From contig SCRA01000043.1 of assembly GCA_004297985.1 (NCBI GenBank), positions 47,406-111,405 on the forward strand: DNA of 64,000 nt, written 5' to 3'. Source of the stretch: a bacterium. Its GTDB lineage: Bacteria; Vulcanimicrobiota; Vulcanimicrobiia; Vulcanimicrobiales; SCRA01. The position numbers and the translations under genes are program-made. The notes under the pieces are model-generated. The model did no database searches. It had not been told where the DNA came from and saw nothing but the letters and a program-made list of their open reading frames with translations. Every line of letters starts with the position of its first letter. Position 1 is the stretch's first letter. This document shows positions 42,883 to 51,624 of this stretch, piece after piece.

Positions 42883-44835
42883 AAGAGCCCTTCCCAGCAG
42901 TTGGCCCTCGTGGATAGCGGACAGGATCTTACGCGGCGACACGGCGTCGCCGATGAGGCCGAGGAGCCTGCCGTCACGGCCGAACGCCCGCGCCAAGGTG
43001 TCGTTTGCAACCCGTGGCCCCGCCCAAACCGTGAGCAGGGGCCTGGGAAGCCGAATCGACTCGCCTGAATACACGTCGCGGACGTAGAGGTGCTCCGCGG
43101 TCACGGAGCCCGGCTGCATGCCGGTGTACACGCGTGCGCCGCTCTCTCGCAATCGGCGTTGTAACCCGATACGCGAGAGGTAGTCTAGGTTCATGCCAAC
43201 GTCGGTTCGGGACGTAGCGACCGAGACGCGGTAACCCAATCCCAATAGTCGATCCACGGGACCGTAGGCGTAGTAGCTGCCGTCCTCGTCGAAGACGATC
43301 GCTTCGCCGTCACCGGCTCCAAGTGCAAACCAGCGCTGGTCATCCGGTACGAGCGGATCCAGCTCAGCCAGGACGCGCGGAGGCGCCTGCGCGAGTGATC
43401 CTGTGGCAAGAACGGCAACAGCGTCGTCCTGCTGAGTCCACTCCGTCACGTCGTCATGCGTAACCGCATGGCCGCAACACACGTCGACGCCGTACTCGGC
43501 CAATCGGGCCTTCTGATACGCAAGGATACCGCCGAACTCGCCCAGGCCCGGCATCGCCGAAAGGTATCGGAGCTGCCCGCCGATCTCCCCGGCAGCCTCC
43601 CAGAGGCGCACCCGATGTCCCCGGCTGGCCGCCACCCACGCGGCCTCCATGCCCGCGGGCCCTCCCCCGACCACGTGGATCGTGCGCGGCGTGTCGGTGC
43701 GCTGGGCCGGTTCCCATGACCCCTCGGCGCCCACTTCAGGGTTGTGGATGCAGAGCATACGCTTCCCCGTGTGAATGATACCCCAGCAGATGTTACACGA
43801 GATGCAATTCCGAACGTGCGCATCGTCTCCGGCGCGCCAACGTGCCGGCAGATCGGGGTCGCTGATCAGGGCACGAGCCATGCCGATGAGGTCGGCAACG
43901 CCGTTCGAGACGAGCTCTTCCGCGGTCTGGCGATCCATGATGCGCCCGATGGCGATGATCGGTGTCTTTGCGTGCGGCGGGCGCGCCTCGGCGATAGCGT
44001 CGGCGAACGGCGCAGGCGGGAAATGCATGTCCGGAACATGCCGCTCTAGGCTCAAGCTGAAATTTCCCTGACTGATGCCGACAACGTCGACCAACGCATG
44101 GGACTCGAGCTCGGCGATGATCTCCCGCGTGTCGGCGGGTATCAGGCCTCCGTCAACGAACTCGCTCCCACTCAGCTTGAGGCCGAGGACGAAATCCGTG
44201 CCGCACGCATCGCGGATCCCTTTTAGGATATTTCGCAGGAAGCGCATCCGGCCTTCGGGGCTGCCGCCATAGTCGTCCGTGCGCGTATTGCTCCATGGCG
44301 AGAGAAACTGCGTCACCAGATAGCCATGTGCGCCGTGAATCTCGACCCCGTCGAATCCTGCCTCCTTTGCGACCACCGCAGAATCGATGAAGGCGTTCTC
44401 GAGCTCCACGATCTGCGCGATGCTCATGATGTGTGGAACCACGCCGCTGAGCGCGTCTGGTGCGGCGGAGACGCCCCATGGCGAGCCGACCGGCCCCCAG
44501 AGCTGCTGGCGCCCCACGTGCCACAGTTGTAGGAAGATGGGCACGCCGTGAGCGTGGACGGCGGAGGCGAGCCTTGCCAGTCCCGGCCACGCCGCCGGAT
44601 CATAGGCGCGTACGACCGAGGGGTTGGGCTGCGAGCTCGGGTGGACTGAGACGCCTTCCGTGATGATGAGTCCGACGCCGCCCTTGGCCCTGCGGGCGTA
44701 ATAGGCGATCAGCTCTTCGGTCGGCAAGCCTTCACGGCCGTAGTTCCCGACAGTCGCGACGTGCACGAGGCGGTTCTTGAGATGCAGCGCGCCGACCGCG
44801 ACATCGTCGAACAAGGCAGAGGTCATCTTCATCAT
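42880..44835 (-). CDS. Old Yellow-type oxidoreductase, FMN/4Fe-4S/FAD (2,4-dienoyl-CoA reductase family)
   Basis: Multidomain flavoenzyme (651 aa). An N-terminal TIM barrel with FMN (FDDVAVGALHLKNRLVHV; HGAHGYLVTQFLSPWSNTRT near residue 180) is followed by a 4Fe-4S site (NCISCNICW, then Cys 12 residues on in MLCIHNP, ~340-360) and an FAD/NAD(P) domain (GGGPAGMEAAWVAASRGHRV near 385). Three ATGs cluster at 44835, 44832 and 44826; GAAGG is best spaced for 44826. The longer frame to 45438 overlaps tctA and is spurious. It would reduce an unsaturated C=C bond, perhaps of a diene acid or enoate imported by the adjacent TctCBA. Confidence 0.9.
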   Translation of the reverse strand: MMKMTSALFDDVAVGALHLKNRLVHVATVGNYGREGLPTEELIAYYARRAKGGVGLIITEGVSVHPSSQPNPSVVRAYDPAAWPGLARLASAVHAHGVPIFLQLWHVGRQQLWGPVGSPWGVSAAPDALSGVVPHIMSIAQIVELENAFIDSAVVAKEAGFDGVEIHGAHGYLVTQFLSPWSNTRTDDYGGSPEGRMRFLRNILKGIRDACGTDFVLGLKLSGSEFVDGGLIPADTREIIAELESHALVDVVGISQGNFSLSLERHVPDMHFPPAPFADAIAEARPPHAKTPIIAIGRIMDRQTAEELVSNGVADLIGMARALISDPDLPARWRAGDDAHVRNCISCNICWGIIHTGKRMLCIHNPEVGAEGSWEPAQRTDTPRTIHVVGGGPAGMEAAWVAASRGHRVRLWEAAGEIGGQLRYLSAMPGLGEFGGILAYQKARLAEYGVDVCCGHAVTHDDVTEWTQQDDAVAVLATGSLAQAPPRVLAELDPLVPDDQRWFALGAGDGEAIVFDEDGSYYAYGPVDRLLGLGYRVSVATSRTDVGMNLDYLSRIGLQRRLRESGARVYTGMQPGSVTAEHLYVRDVYSGESIRLPRPLLTVWAGPRVANDTLARAFGRDGRLLGLIGDAVSPRKILSAIHEGQLLGRAL

Positions 44836-44852
44836 CCTTCGCTGGTGATCTC

Positions 44853-46379
44853 TTAGAGTGACTCCACGATGGGTTCGGTCGCTGCTTCGAAGCTCTTGCG
44901 CTTGCCGACGAGCAGCGGCAGAGCGAACGCGATGAGCGCAAACGCCAAGAAGGCCAAGGCGATCGGATGGACGCCCAGCGAGATGCCAAGCCCGTGCCAT
45001 CCGCCGTAGGCCGCTAGAGCCTCGGAGAGGCTGGTCTCGATGATTGGCCCCAAGATGATCGCAAGCACCAGCGGGATCGGCGAAAATCCGAGGATCTGCA
45101 AGAGGAACGTGAGCAAACCCGCGACGAGCATGACGTACACGTCGAACGGGTTGCTGCTCAAACCGTACGCGCCGATGACACTGAAGACGATGATCAGCGG
45201 CGCGAGGACGGCGGGCGGTATGCGCAGCATGGCCGGCGAGATCATCGTCGAAACGAGCGAGAGCAGAAACGTGCCGACGATCGCCAGAATGAAGCCCAAG
45301 AACAGCACCCACAACATCGGAAGCTGCTGCGTGAAGAGCGCGGGACCCGGCCGGAGCCCGTGAATCATCAAGCCTGCTTCGAATGCAGCGGCCTCCGCCG
45401 ATCCGGGGATGCCGAACGAGAGCAACGGGACTAGGCACGTCCCAAGAATCGCGCAGCTCGCCGCTTCGGAGGCCGCTACGCCGTCCATCTCACCCGTACC
45501 CAAGAGCGCGCGGTAGCGCGAGAATTTTTGGGCCGCCCAATATCCGAGGAACGTCGCGGTCTCCGGGCCGACCGCCGGGATGAGGCCGAGTGCCGCTCCG
45601 ATGAATGAGGAGCGAATCGACGTCGGGAAGATGCGGACGATCTCGCCCCAGCGGAGAAACGGCGAACCGGTGATCTTTCCCGGTACCTTGAACATGGTGC
45701 CGCGTTTGAGCGCAAGTCCAATCGCTTCCGGGATCGAGAAGATGCCGATGATGACGGGGATGACCGATATCCCGCTGAGCAGATTGACGCTGTGGAAGGT
45801 AAAGCGCGGCTCGCCGAGTTGCGGAGCCATGCCTACCGTGGCCACCAGGAGCCCGACGAGCGCCACCCCCCAGCCACGCAGCGCGCTCCCGCCGGAGAGC
45901 GTGGAGACGATGCTGAGCCCGAACAGGGCGAGCGCGCACGTCTCGATCGGGCCGAATTTCAAGGCGACCGGTGCGAGGGCGGACGTCAACCCGATGAGGA
46001 TGAGGCCGCTGATCAGCGTACCGATAAACGACGAGTACGACGACGCGGCCAACGCCTTGGCCGCCTGCCCCTTCTTCGCCATCGGATAGCCGTCGAACGT
46101 CGTGGCCGCCGAGGCCACCGTTCCCGGTATATTGATCAGGACGGCACAGATCGAGCCGGTCCAGATAGCAGACACGTAGACGGCCAGCAGCATCATCAGC
46201 GCCGGCGCCGTTGCGAACGAAAACGTCAACGGCACGGTCAGCGCTACCGCCATCGTCGCGGTCGCGCCTGGGATGATGCCGATGAAGAATCCGATGACGA
46301 GCCCGATAGCCATCGCTATGATGCTGATCGGTGTGAGCACCTGATGCAATGCGAGGACGATCGTGTTCCAGTCGTACAA
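44853..46379 (-). CDS. tctA: tripartite tricarboxylate transporter large permease TctA
   Basis: Large membrane subunit (508 aa, about twelve spans) of a TTT importer. The family signature FFIGIIPGATATMAVALTVP is at residue ~32, with GTVASAATTFDGYPMAKKG near 95 and the repeat copy AALGLIPAVGPETATFLGYW near 265. It is 27 bases after tctB and 17 bases before the flavin reductase. It uses proton or sodium gradients to import di/tricarboxylates or aromatic acids captured by TctC. Confidence 0.94.
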   Translation of the reverse strand: MYDWNTIVLALHQVLTPISIIAMAIGLVIGFFIGIIPGATATMAVALTVPLTFSFATAPALMMLLAVYVSAIWTGSICAVLINIPGTVASAATTFDGYPMAKKGQAAKALAASSYSSFIGTLISGLILIGLTSALAPVALKFGPIETCALALFGLSIVSTLSGGSALRGWGVALVGLLVATVGMAPQLGEPRFTFHSVNLLSGISVIPVIIGIFSIPEAIGLALKRGTMFKVPGKITGSPFLRWGEIVRIFPTSIRSSFIGAALGLIPAVGPETATFLGYWAAQKFSRYRALLGTGEMDGVAASEAASCAILGTCLVPLLSFGIPGSAEAAAFEAGLMIHGLRPGPALFTQQLPMLWVLFLGFILAIVGTFLLSLVSTMISPAMLRIPPAVLAPLIIVFSVIGAYGLSSNPFDVYVMLVAGLLTFLLQILGFSPIPLVLAIILGPIIETSLSEALAAYGGWHGLGISLGVHPIALAFLAFALIAFALPLLVGKRKSFEAATEPIVESL

Positions 46380-46406
46380 TGCGCCGTCTCTCCCGAAACG
46401 TCCGGC

Positions 46407-46820
46407 CTATGGAATCGGCAAGTTGAATGCGCGAACGAAGATGGTATACAGCGCCATGCTCGTTGCCGCGGCAAGCACGGCCTTGGAGACCAGCGACCAG
46501 CCTGTCGGATGCTTCCAGATCATCGCCAGCACGTAGAGCGCCGTGAGCACCCGAAAATCCAGTCGTCCGAACAACCCGATGTAGATGAGCGTCAGGACGA
46601 TCGGAACGGCCACACCAGCAAAGTCATAGCTGGCCGCGGCATGGCTGTGACGGATGCCCGCGCCCACCATGACCGCGGCGACGCCGATCATGAGCGCAAG
46701 GACGATCCGCGGGTATTCGGCGGCACTCAACTGCAGGCTGGTACTCAGCCACCAGAAATAGAGGCCGACTACGAGGAGCGCAGCACCGACGAATACCTGC
46801 GGATACTTGATCCTTACCAT
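46407..46820 (-). CDS. tctB: tripartite tricarboxylate transporter small subunit TctB
   Basis: Small membrane subunit (137 aa) with four predicted spans, typical of TctB. AEYPRIVLALMIGVAAVMVG is the family-like core. It starts three bases after tctC and precedes tctA, so the gene set is complete. Confidence 0.9.
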   Translation of the reverse strand: MVRIKYPQVFVGAALLVVGLYFWWLSTSLQLSAAEYPRIVLALMIGVAAVMVGAGIRHSHAAASYDFAGVAVPIVLTLIYIGLFGRLDFRVLTALYVLAMIWKHPTGWSLVSKAVLAAATSMALYTIFVRAFNLPIP

Positions 46821-46823
46821 CGG

Positions 46824-47816
46824 CTATGGCGTAGAGCCCGGGTGGAGCTTGTAACGCTCGATGAAGGTCTTGTAGACGCGTTCGTCCGAGCGGATGAGGG
46901 CAAGCGCCTGCTGCGCGGAGCCTGGTCCCCACGGAAGGCTGGCTTTGGCATAGTCCGCCTTCAGCTCGGGATCGTTGAGGGCTTTGAGGAACGCCGTTTC
47001 CAAGACTTTCTGTACGTCCGCCGAGATCCCGTGGGGAGTCACCAGGATCCGCCAGAGGGCGAACTGCGCACTCGGGAAGCCGAGCTCCTTGAACGTGGGC
47101 GTGTCCGGGAAGGATGCTAGGCGTTTCGGGGCGGCAACGGCGACCGGCTTCACGGTGCCGGCCTTGACGTAATCGACGATCTCAGAGGGATAGTTGAACG
47201 CCAGGTTGACCGTCCCCGCCATGACCGCCCGCAGCGCTGGGGCTCCGCCTTGGAACTCAACACGTTGGAACGGAACGCCGTAGACCTGCTTGAGCGCGAG
47301 GAGCGACCAATCATTGCTCGTCCAGAGTCCGCTCTCCCCGACCGTCATGGTATGGGGATGGGCTTTCGCTTGCGTCACGGTTTCTTTGAACGACTTTTCG
47401 AACTCGCTGCCGCTCTTGACATCCAAGACGCCGAAATCCGTGTTTACGAGGACGATCGGATCGAAGGACTCCGCCGTGTACGATACATCCGGCAGGAGGC
47501 TCTTGTCGGTGATGATCGCCGGTATCTCGAGTCCGAGCGTGTAGCCGTCCGGTTTGGAGCTGGCGACACGAGTATTTCCGACAACGCCGCCTCCGCCGAC
47601 CACGTTGACGACGATGATTCTCTGGCCGAGGTACTTCTCCGCATACTTCGCGAGGAGACGCGAAGTGATATCGATCCCGCCACCGGCCGGGTATTGTACG
47701 ACCAGCGTGACCGGATGATTCGGGAAGTCCGCAGCCGATGCGCTACTCTGCATTCCTAGCAAGAAGGCAAGAACTGCACATGCGCTTCCGAGGATACCGA
47801 GGTGTAGCCGTCTCAT
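46824..47816 (-). CDS. tctC: tripartite tricarboxylate transporter substrate-binding protein TctC (Bug family)
   Basis: Periplasmic binding protein (330 aa). ATG 47816 follows GGAAAGG; the longer frame to 48017 is spurious. Signal peptide residues ~1-28 (LGILGSACAVLAFLLGMQSS). Bug family features: FPNHPVTLVVQYPAGGGIDI, then the GGGGVVGNTRVASSKPDGYT loop near residue 75 and GFPSAQFALWRILVTP near 250. It delivers an organic acid to TctAB. It is the first gene of tctCBA-reductase. Confidence 0.94.
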   Translation of the reverse strand: MRRLHLGILGSACAVLAFLLGMQSSASAADFPNHPVTLVVQYPAGGGIDITSRLLAKYAEKYLGQRIIVVNVVGGGGVVGNTRVASSKPDGYTLGLEIPAIITDKSLLPDVSYTAESFDPIVLVNTDFGVLDVKSGSEFEKSFKETVTQAKAHPHTMTVGESGLWTSNDWSLLALKQVYGVPFQRVEFQGGAPALRAVMAGTVNLAFNYPSEIVDYVKAGTVKPVAVAAPKRLASFPDTPTFKELGFPSAQFALWRILVTPHGISADVQKVLETAFLKALNDPELKADYAKASLPWGPGSAQQALALIRSDERVYKTFIERYKLHPGSTP

Positions 47817-48028
47817 ATGGGGGCCTTTCCACTCTCCGGAGTCAGCAGTATGATGAATCCCACGAAAGACACAATGCAACGCTTTTGCCTTCCGCAGCGT
47901 GATTACGCACGATCCTAACACGTTGTCCGGCACCTCAACATCGGCCGAAACGACCGAGCGGGTACACGGACGCTTGGCAGATGCAGCCAATGAACATCTC
48001 CCATGAACGCAGTACACTGTAACGTACG
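47817..48028 (+). promoter_or_regulatory. divergent intergenic region, tctC and TPP-enzyme genes
   Basis: These 212 bases must carry promoters for both operons. A -10-like TACACT at 48013-48018 lies only 11 bases before the TPP-enzyme ATG, which would give a nearly leaderless message; the -35 is poor. GTAC-N8-GTAC (48012-48027) is a weak dyad. No regulator gene adjoins this region. Confidence 0.35.
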
Positions 48029-49702
48029 ATGATGTTGGCTGGACACGCTATGGCAGCACTGTTGCGCGAACACGACATTCCGTGGGTTGCCGGTGTCTCG
48101 GGAGAGAGCTTTCTGCCGTTGCTCGACGGCATGCGAAGCGAGTCGCTGCCCTTTCTCGCTACCTGCCACGAGTCTGGTGCCGCATTCCTAGCCGTCGGCT
48201 ATGCGCGAGCATCCGGGCGCCCAGGGGTCATCGCCGTCACCCGCGGCCCCGGTGCCTCCAACGCCTTGATCGGCGTGCACGAGGCCTCCCAGGCCAACGC
48301 ACCGTTGGTCGTCTTCGTCGGTCAACTCGAGAGCGGGGTACGCGGACGGCGGGCCCTTCAGGAGATGGAGTACACCGACCTGTTTCGAAGCGCGGCCAAG
48401 GACGTCTTCGAGGTAACGCGCCCGGATCAGGCGCCCGCCGCGGTGTTGGCGGCGTTACGCAAGGCAACCACGGAGCCGGCCGGTCCCGTCGTGGTCAGCA
48501 TTCCGGCCGACCATTTCTACGGCGAGGTGAACGAAGCCGCACAAACGCGACTCCCGCAAGCGCCAACGACGCACGGCGTCCTCTCGCGCGAGGCGCTCGA
48601 CGCGATCGTCGCGATGATGCGGGACGCACGGCGCGGCGCGATCATCTGCGGCGCCGAACTCTCCGGTGGGGCCGCAGCGGAGGCACTTGACGTGCTGTCC
48701 CAGCGCTCCGGCTTCGGCGTATTGGGGGGCCATGCGTTCCCCGATGTACTGCCGCCGGACCATCCCTCCTGGCTCGGCTGCAGCACGATTCGGGGGCCTC
48801 GTGCCGTCAAGCAATTACTACGCGAGGCCGATGCACTGCTGGTGCTCGGTCACCGTTTGGGCGACCGCGTGACGCAAGGCTATCTTCCGCTTACCGCGAG
48901 GATCGCGATCGTACAGTCGGCACCAGATATCGGCTGGGACGAGTACCTGGCATCGGAGTTCCACTACGCCGACCCCGTCGCCGCGGTCCAGCAGATCTCC
49001 GAGCGGCTGGCCGAGCCGGACAGCGACCACGCGGCGCGGCGCGAGGAGCGAGCCGAGTGGGTGCGATACAGCCGGCGCGCCTTGGCCCAGGAGGGGCGAG
49101 ACATCATCGCCGCCGAGGCTCGCGAGGCTGAAGGCGTTCCGTTCGGTTCGATCCTCGAGACGTTAGATCGCACTCTCCCAGACGACGCAAACGTCGTTTC
49201 GGACGCCGGATCGTTCAACGACTGGATCGTCCGCTACTTTCCCTTCCGCGCGCAACGCCGATACTTCGGTCCGCTCTCCGGGAGCATGGGCTACGCGGTG
49301 CCCGCGGCGCAAGGCGTCCAGTTGGCGCTGCGCCGCACGCGCACGGTCGCTCTGGTGGGAGACGGCGCGTTCCTCATGACGGGGCTGGAACTGGCGACAG
49401 CGGTGCGCCTGAATCTCCCGATCACGGTCGTGGTCTTCAAGAACGGTATCTGGGGGTCGATCGCCCTTCATCAGGATGCGCGCTTTCCAGGGCGCCGCTT
49501 CGCCGTCGACCTCCCCCAACCGTCCTTCGCCGCGCTTGCGGTGTCGCTTGGCGCGCGCGGCTTCTCGGCACAGACGGCGGAAGAGTTCTCCGCGGCGATG
49601 GAGGCAGCGTGCGCCGGCGGACCGAGTTTGGTCGAGGTGGTAACGGACGCGGTGCATCCCTCGCCCAACAGCTATCTCTCACTCGCCGCTCCGCTAGGAT
49701 GA
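48029..49702 (+). CDS. thiamine pyrophosphate-binding 2-oxoacid enzyme (acetolactate synthase-like)
   Basis: ThDP-dependent enzyme (557 aa) of the POX/ALS/benzoylformate decarboxylase group. The catalytic Glu is in CHESGAAFLAVGYARASGR near residue 47. The ThDP motif GDGAFLMTGLELATAVRLNL starts near 445. The central domain is present. It is not accompanied by an IlvN small subunit, so a catabolic decarboxylase or carboligase is more likely than acetolactate synthase. Two tandem ATGs begin the gene. Leads an operon of CoA-ester enzymes on the plus strand. Confidence 0.87.
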   Translation: MMLAGHAMAALLREHDIPWVAGVSGESFLPLLDGMRSESLPFLATCHESGAAFLAVGYARASGRPGVIAVTRGPGASNALIGVHEASQANAPLVVFVGQLESGVRGRRALQEMEYTDLFRSAAKDVFEVTRPDQAPAAVLAALRKATTEPAGPVVVSIPADHFYGEVNEAAQTRLPQAPTTHGVLSREALDAIVAMMRDARRGAIICGAELSGGAAAEALDVLSQRSGFGVLGGHAFPDVLPPDHPSWLGCSTIRGPRAVKQLLREADALLVLGHRLGDRVTQGYLPLTARIAIVQSAPDIGWDEYLASEFHYADPVAAVQQISERLAEPDSDHAARREERAEWVRYSRRALAQEGRDIIAAEAREAEGVPFGSILETLDRTLPDDANVVSDAGSFNDWIVRYFPFRAQRRYFGPLSGSMGYAVPAAQGVQLALRRTRTVALVGDGAFLMTGLELATAVRLNLPITVVVFKNGIWGSIALHQDARFPGRRFAVDLPQPSFAALAVSLGARGFSAQTAEEFSAAMEAACAGGPSLVEVVTDAVHPSPNSYLSLAAPLG

Positions 49703-49713
49703 AGGAGGAATCC

Positions 49714-50223
49714 ATGGCCGAAAAGCCAGGCTGGGAAGGACGTTGTTACGAGGACTTCGAGGTGGGGGACGTCTACGTCCACCGTCTGGGTCGCACGATC
49801 ACCGAGGCGGACAACATCTGGTTCACGCTCCTGACCTTGAATACCAATCCGATGCACTTCGACAACCACCTGGCGGAACAGTCGACCTTCGGCAAGGCAT
49901 TGGTCAACAGTTGCTTCACCTTGGCGCTCGTCACCGGGCTGACGGTGAGCGACCTCAGCGAGCATGCGATGGCCAACCTCGCCTGGACCGACATCGTGCT
50001 GCCGCATCCCGTCTTCGCCGGCGACACGCTCTACGCGCGTAGCGAAGTACTGGAGAAGCGCGAGTCGAAGTCCCGGCCGACCGTCGGGATCGTCGGCGTG
50101 AAATCGGAGGGCTTCAATCAGAACGGCGATCTGGTGATCTCGTACAAGCGGACGTTCATGGTCTACAAACGCGCCCACCGTCTCGGTGCGCGCCCGCCGA
50201 TTCCTTCCTCCAACAAGGAGTAG
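49714..50223 (+). CDS. MaoC family hydratase (itaconyl/mesaconyl-CoA-hydratase-like)
   Basis: Hot-dog-fold hydratase (169 aa). ATG 49714 follows a perfect GAAGGAGGA; the longer frame to 49609 is spurious. The active-site region reads DNIWFTLLTLNTNPMHFDNH at residue ~33: the His is present, but the usual Asp of the SGDxNPxH motif is Asn here. The NTNPMHFD form resembles mesaconyl-CoA or itaconyl-CoA hydratases more than (R)-enoyl hydratases. With the lyase at 52818 it could make and cleave a citramalyl-CoA-type ester. Confidence 0.88.
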   Translation: MAEKPGWEGRCYEDFEVGDVYVHRLGRTITEADNIWFTLLTLNTNPMHFDNHLAEQSTFGKALVNSCFTLALVTGLTVSDLSEHAMANLAWTDIVLPHPVFAGDTLYARSEVLEKRESKSRPTVGIVGVKSEGFNQNGDLVISYKRTFMVYKRAHRLGARPPIPSSNKE

Positions 50224-50227
50224 TGCC

Positions 50228-51613
50228 GTGACCTCAACGACTACCCGCGCCGGCGCCACGCGCGCCGTCGCCGAATATGCCGCCGGCATGCGCTTCGAAG
50301 ACCTCCCCGCCTCGGCGATCGAGCATGCGAAGCAGGCGATCCTCGACTGCATCGGCATCGCCGTCCGCGCCCGCTTCGATGCGGAGTCGAGCGGCCCGAT
50401 CGCTCGAGCGGTCGGCGGGCTCGGCGCGAGCGGCACGTGCACCGGCATCGGCCATGGCGCGATCTACCCTCCGCAGTACGCGGCGCTCCTGAACGGTGCC
50501 TACTTCCACACCTTGGACTACGACGACACCCACGTCGGCGGCTCGCTCCACCCCGCGGCGCCGATCGTCGCGGCCGGGCTCGCGATGGTCGAGGAGAGCG
50601 GCGCAAGCGGCGCCGCGCTGCTGCGCGGGATCATCGCCGGCTACGACGTCATCGCGCACATCAGCGAGACGGCGAGCGCAAAGGTGCACTACGACCGCGG
50701 ATTCCACCCCACGGCCACCGCGGGAACGTTCGGCGCGACGGCGGCGATCTACAACGCCCTCGACGGAACGGCTGACCAGATCGAGAACGCCTTCGGCATC
50801 AACGTCAGCCAAGCTGCCGGATCGCTGCAGTTCCTCGAGAACGGCTCGTGGATCAAACGCCTCCACGTTGGCCTCACGGCGCACAACGCCGTGCTCGCGT
50901 ATCGCTTCTCGCAGGCGGGCGTCGTCGGCTCGAGCAAGGCCCTCGAAGGGGGCAGCGGCTTCTACCACGCCTACTCCGACGGCGTCGACCCCGATGCGTA
51001 TCTCGATCGGCTCGGCAAGCCGCACGCGATCGAGGAGACGGCCTTCAAGCCGTATCCCTCCTGCCGCTTCACGCACGCCGCCCTCGACGAGCTGGTGGCA
51101 ATGGTGCTCGAGCTGGATCTCAAGCCCGAGGAGGTCGAGTCCGTGCGGATCGCGCTGCCGCGTACGGGGATGGATCTCGTGGCCTATCCCGAGGCCTACA
51201 AGCGCGCCGCAACCTCGGTCGTCGACGGCCAATTCAGCATGTACTTCCTAGCCGCCGTCGCGATCCTCAAGCGGCGCTTCGGCTGGGACGACTACGGGCT
51301 GCTCGGCGATCCCCGCATCGCCGCGCTCGTTCAACGCATCCGCGTGGAGGAGGACCCCGAAGTGGAGAAGCTCTATCCGCGGATGGCGGCCCTGGTCGAG
51401 CTGCGTGCGCGCGGGAAGAGCCTGCGCCGGCTCTCCGATACTCCCAAGGGAGAGCCGGAGAGACCGCTCACCTGGGAGGAGATCATCGCGAAGTTCGACG
51501 ACCTCGCCGGCGTGGCGTATGCCCCGGCGCGGCGCGAGCGCATCGTGCAGTTGGTCCGTGGTCTCGATCGTGCCGCGGATGTCCGAGCGTTGACCGAGCA
51601 GTTGGGAGCCTAA
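50228..51613 (+). CDS. MmgE/PrpD family protein (second copy)
   Basis: Homologue (461 aa) of the gene at 13997. GTG 50228 is eight bases after AAGGAG. Typical features: HTLDYDDTHVGGSLHPAAPIV near residue 95, AAGSLQFLENGSWIKRLHVG near 200 and FKPYPSCRFTHAALDELV near 275. The family includes 2-methylcitrate dehydratase and cis-aconitate decarboxylase. In this operon, a decarboxylase making itaconate from cis-aconitate would fit the downstream CoA enzymes, but a dehydratase role is equally possible. Confidence 0.92.
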   Translation: MTSTTTRAGATRAVAEYAAGMRFEDLPASAIEHAKQAILDCIGIAVRARFDAESSGPIARAVGGLGASGTCTGIGHGAIYPPQYAALLNGAYFHTLDYDDTHVGGSLHPAAPIVAAGLAMVEESGASGAALLRGIIAGYDVIAHISETASAKVHYDRGFHPTATAGTFGATAAIYNALDGTADQIENAFGINVSQAAGSLQFLENGSWIKRLHVGLTAHNAVLAYRFSQAGVVGSSKALEGGSGFYHAYSDGVDPDAYLDRLGKPHAIEETAFKPYPSCRFTHAALDELVAMVLELDLKPEEVESVRIALPRTGMDLVAYPEAYKRAATSVVDGQFSMYFLAAVAILKRRFGWDDYGLLGDPRIAALVQRIRVEEDPEVEKLYPRMAALVELRARGKSLRRLSDTPKGEPERPLTWEEIIAKFDDLAGVAYAPARRERIVQLVRGLDRAADVRALTEQLGA

Positions 51614-51624
51614 AGTAGGAACGG

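Noticed and set aside
44836..45438. 200-residue N-terminal extension of the flavin reductase
   Set aside because: It lies within tctA in another frame; the family N-terminus and ribosome site support a start at 44826-44835.
48029..49702. Call as anabolic acetolactate synthase IlvB
   Set aside because: No IlvN regulatory subunit or ilv genes nearby and the operon is catabolic, so only the TPP-enzyme family is assigned.
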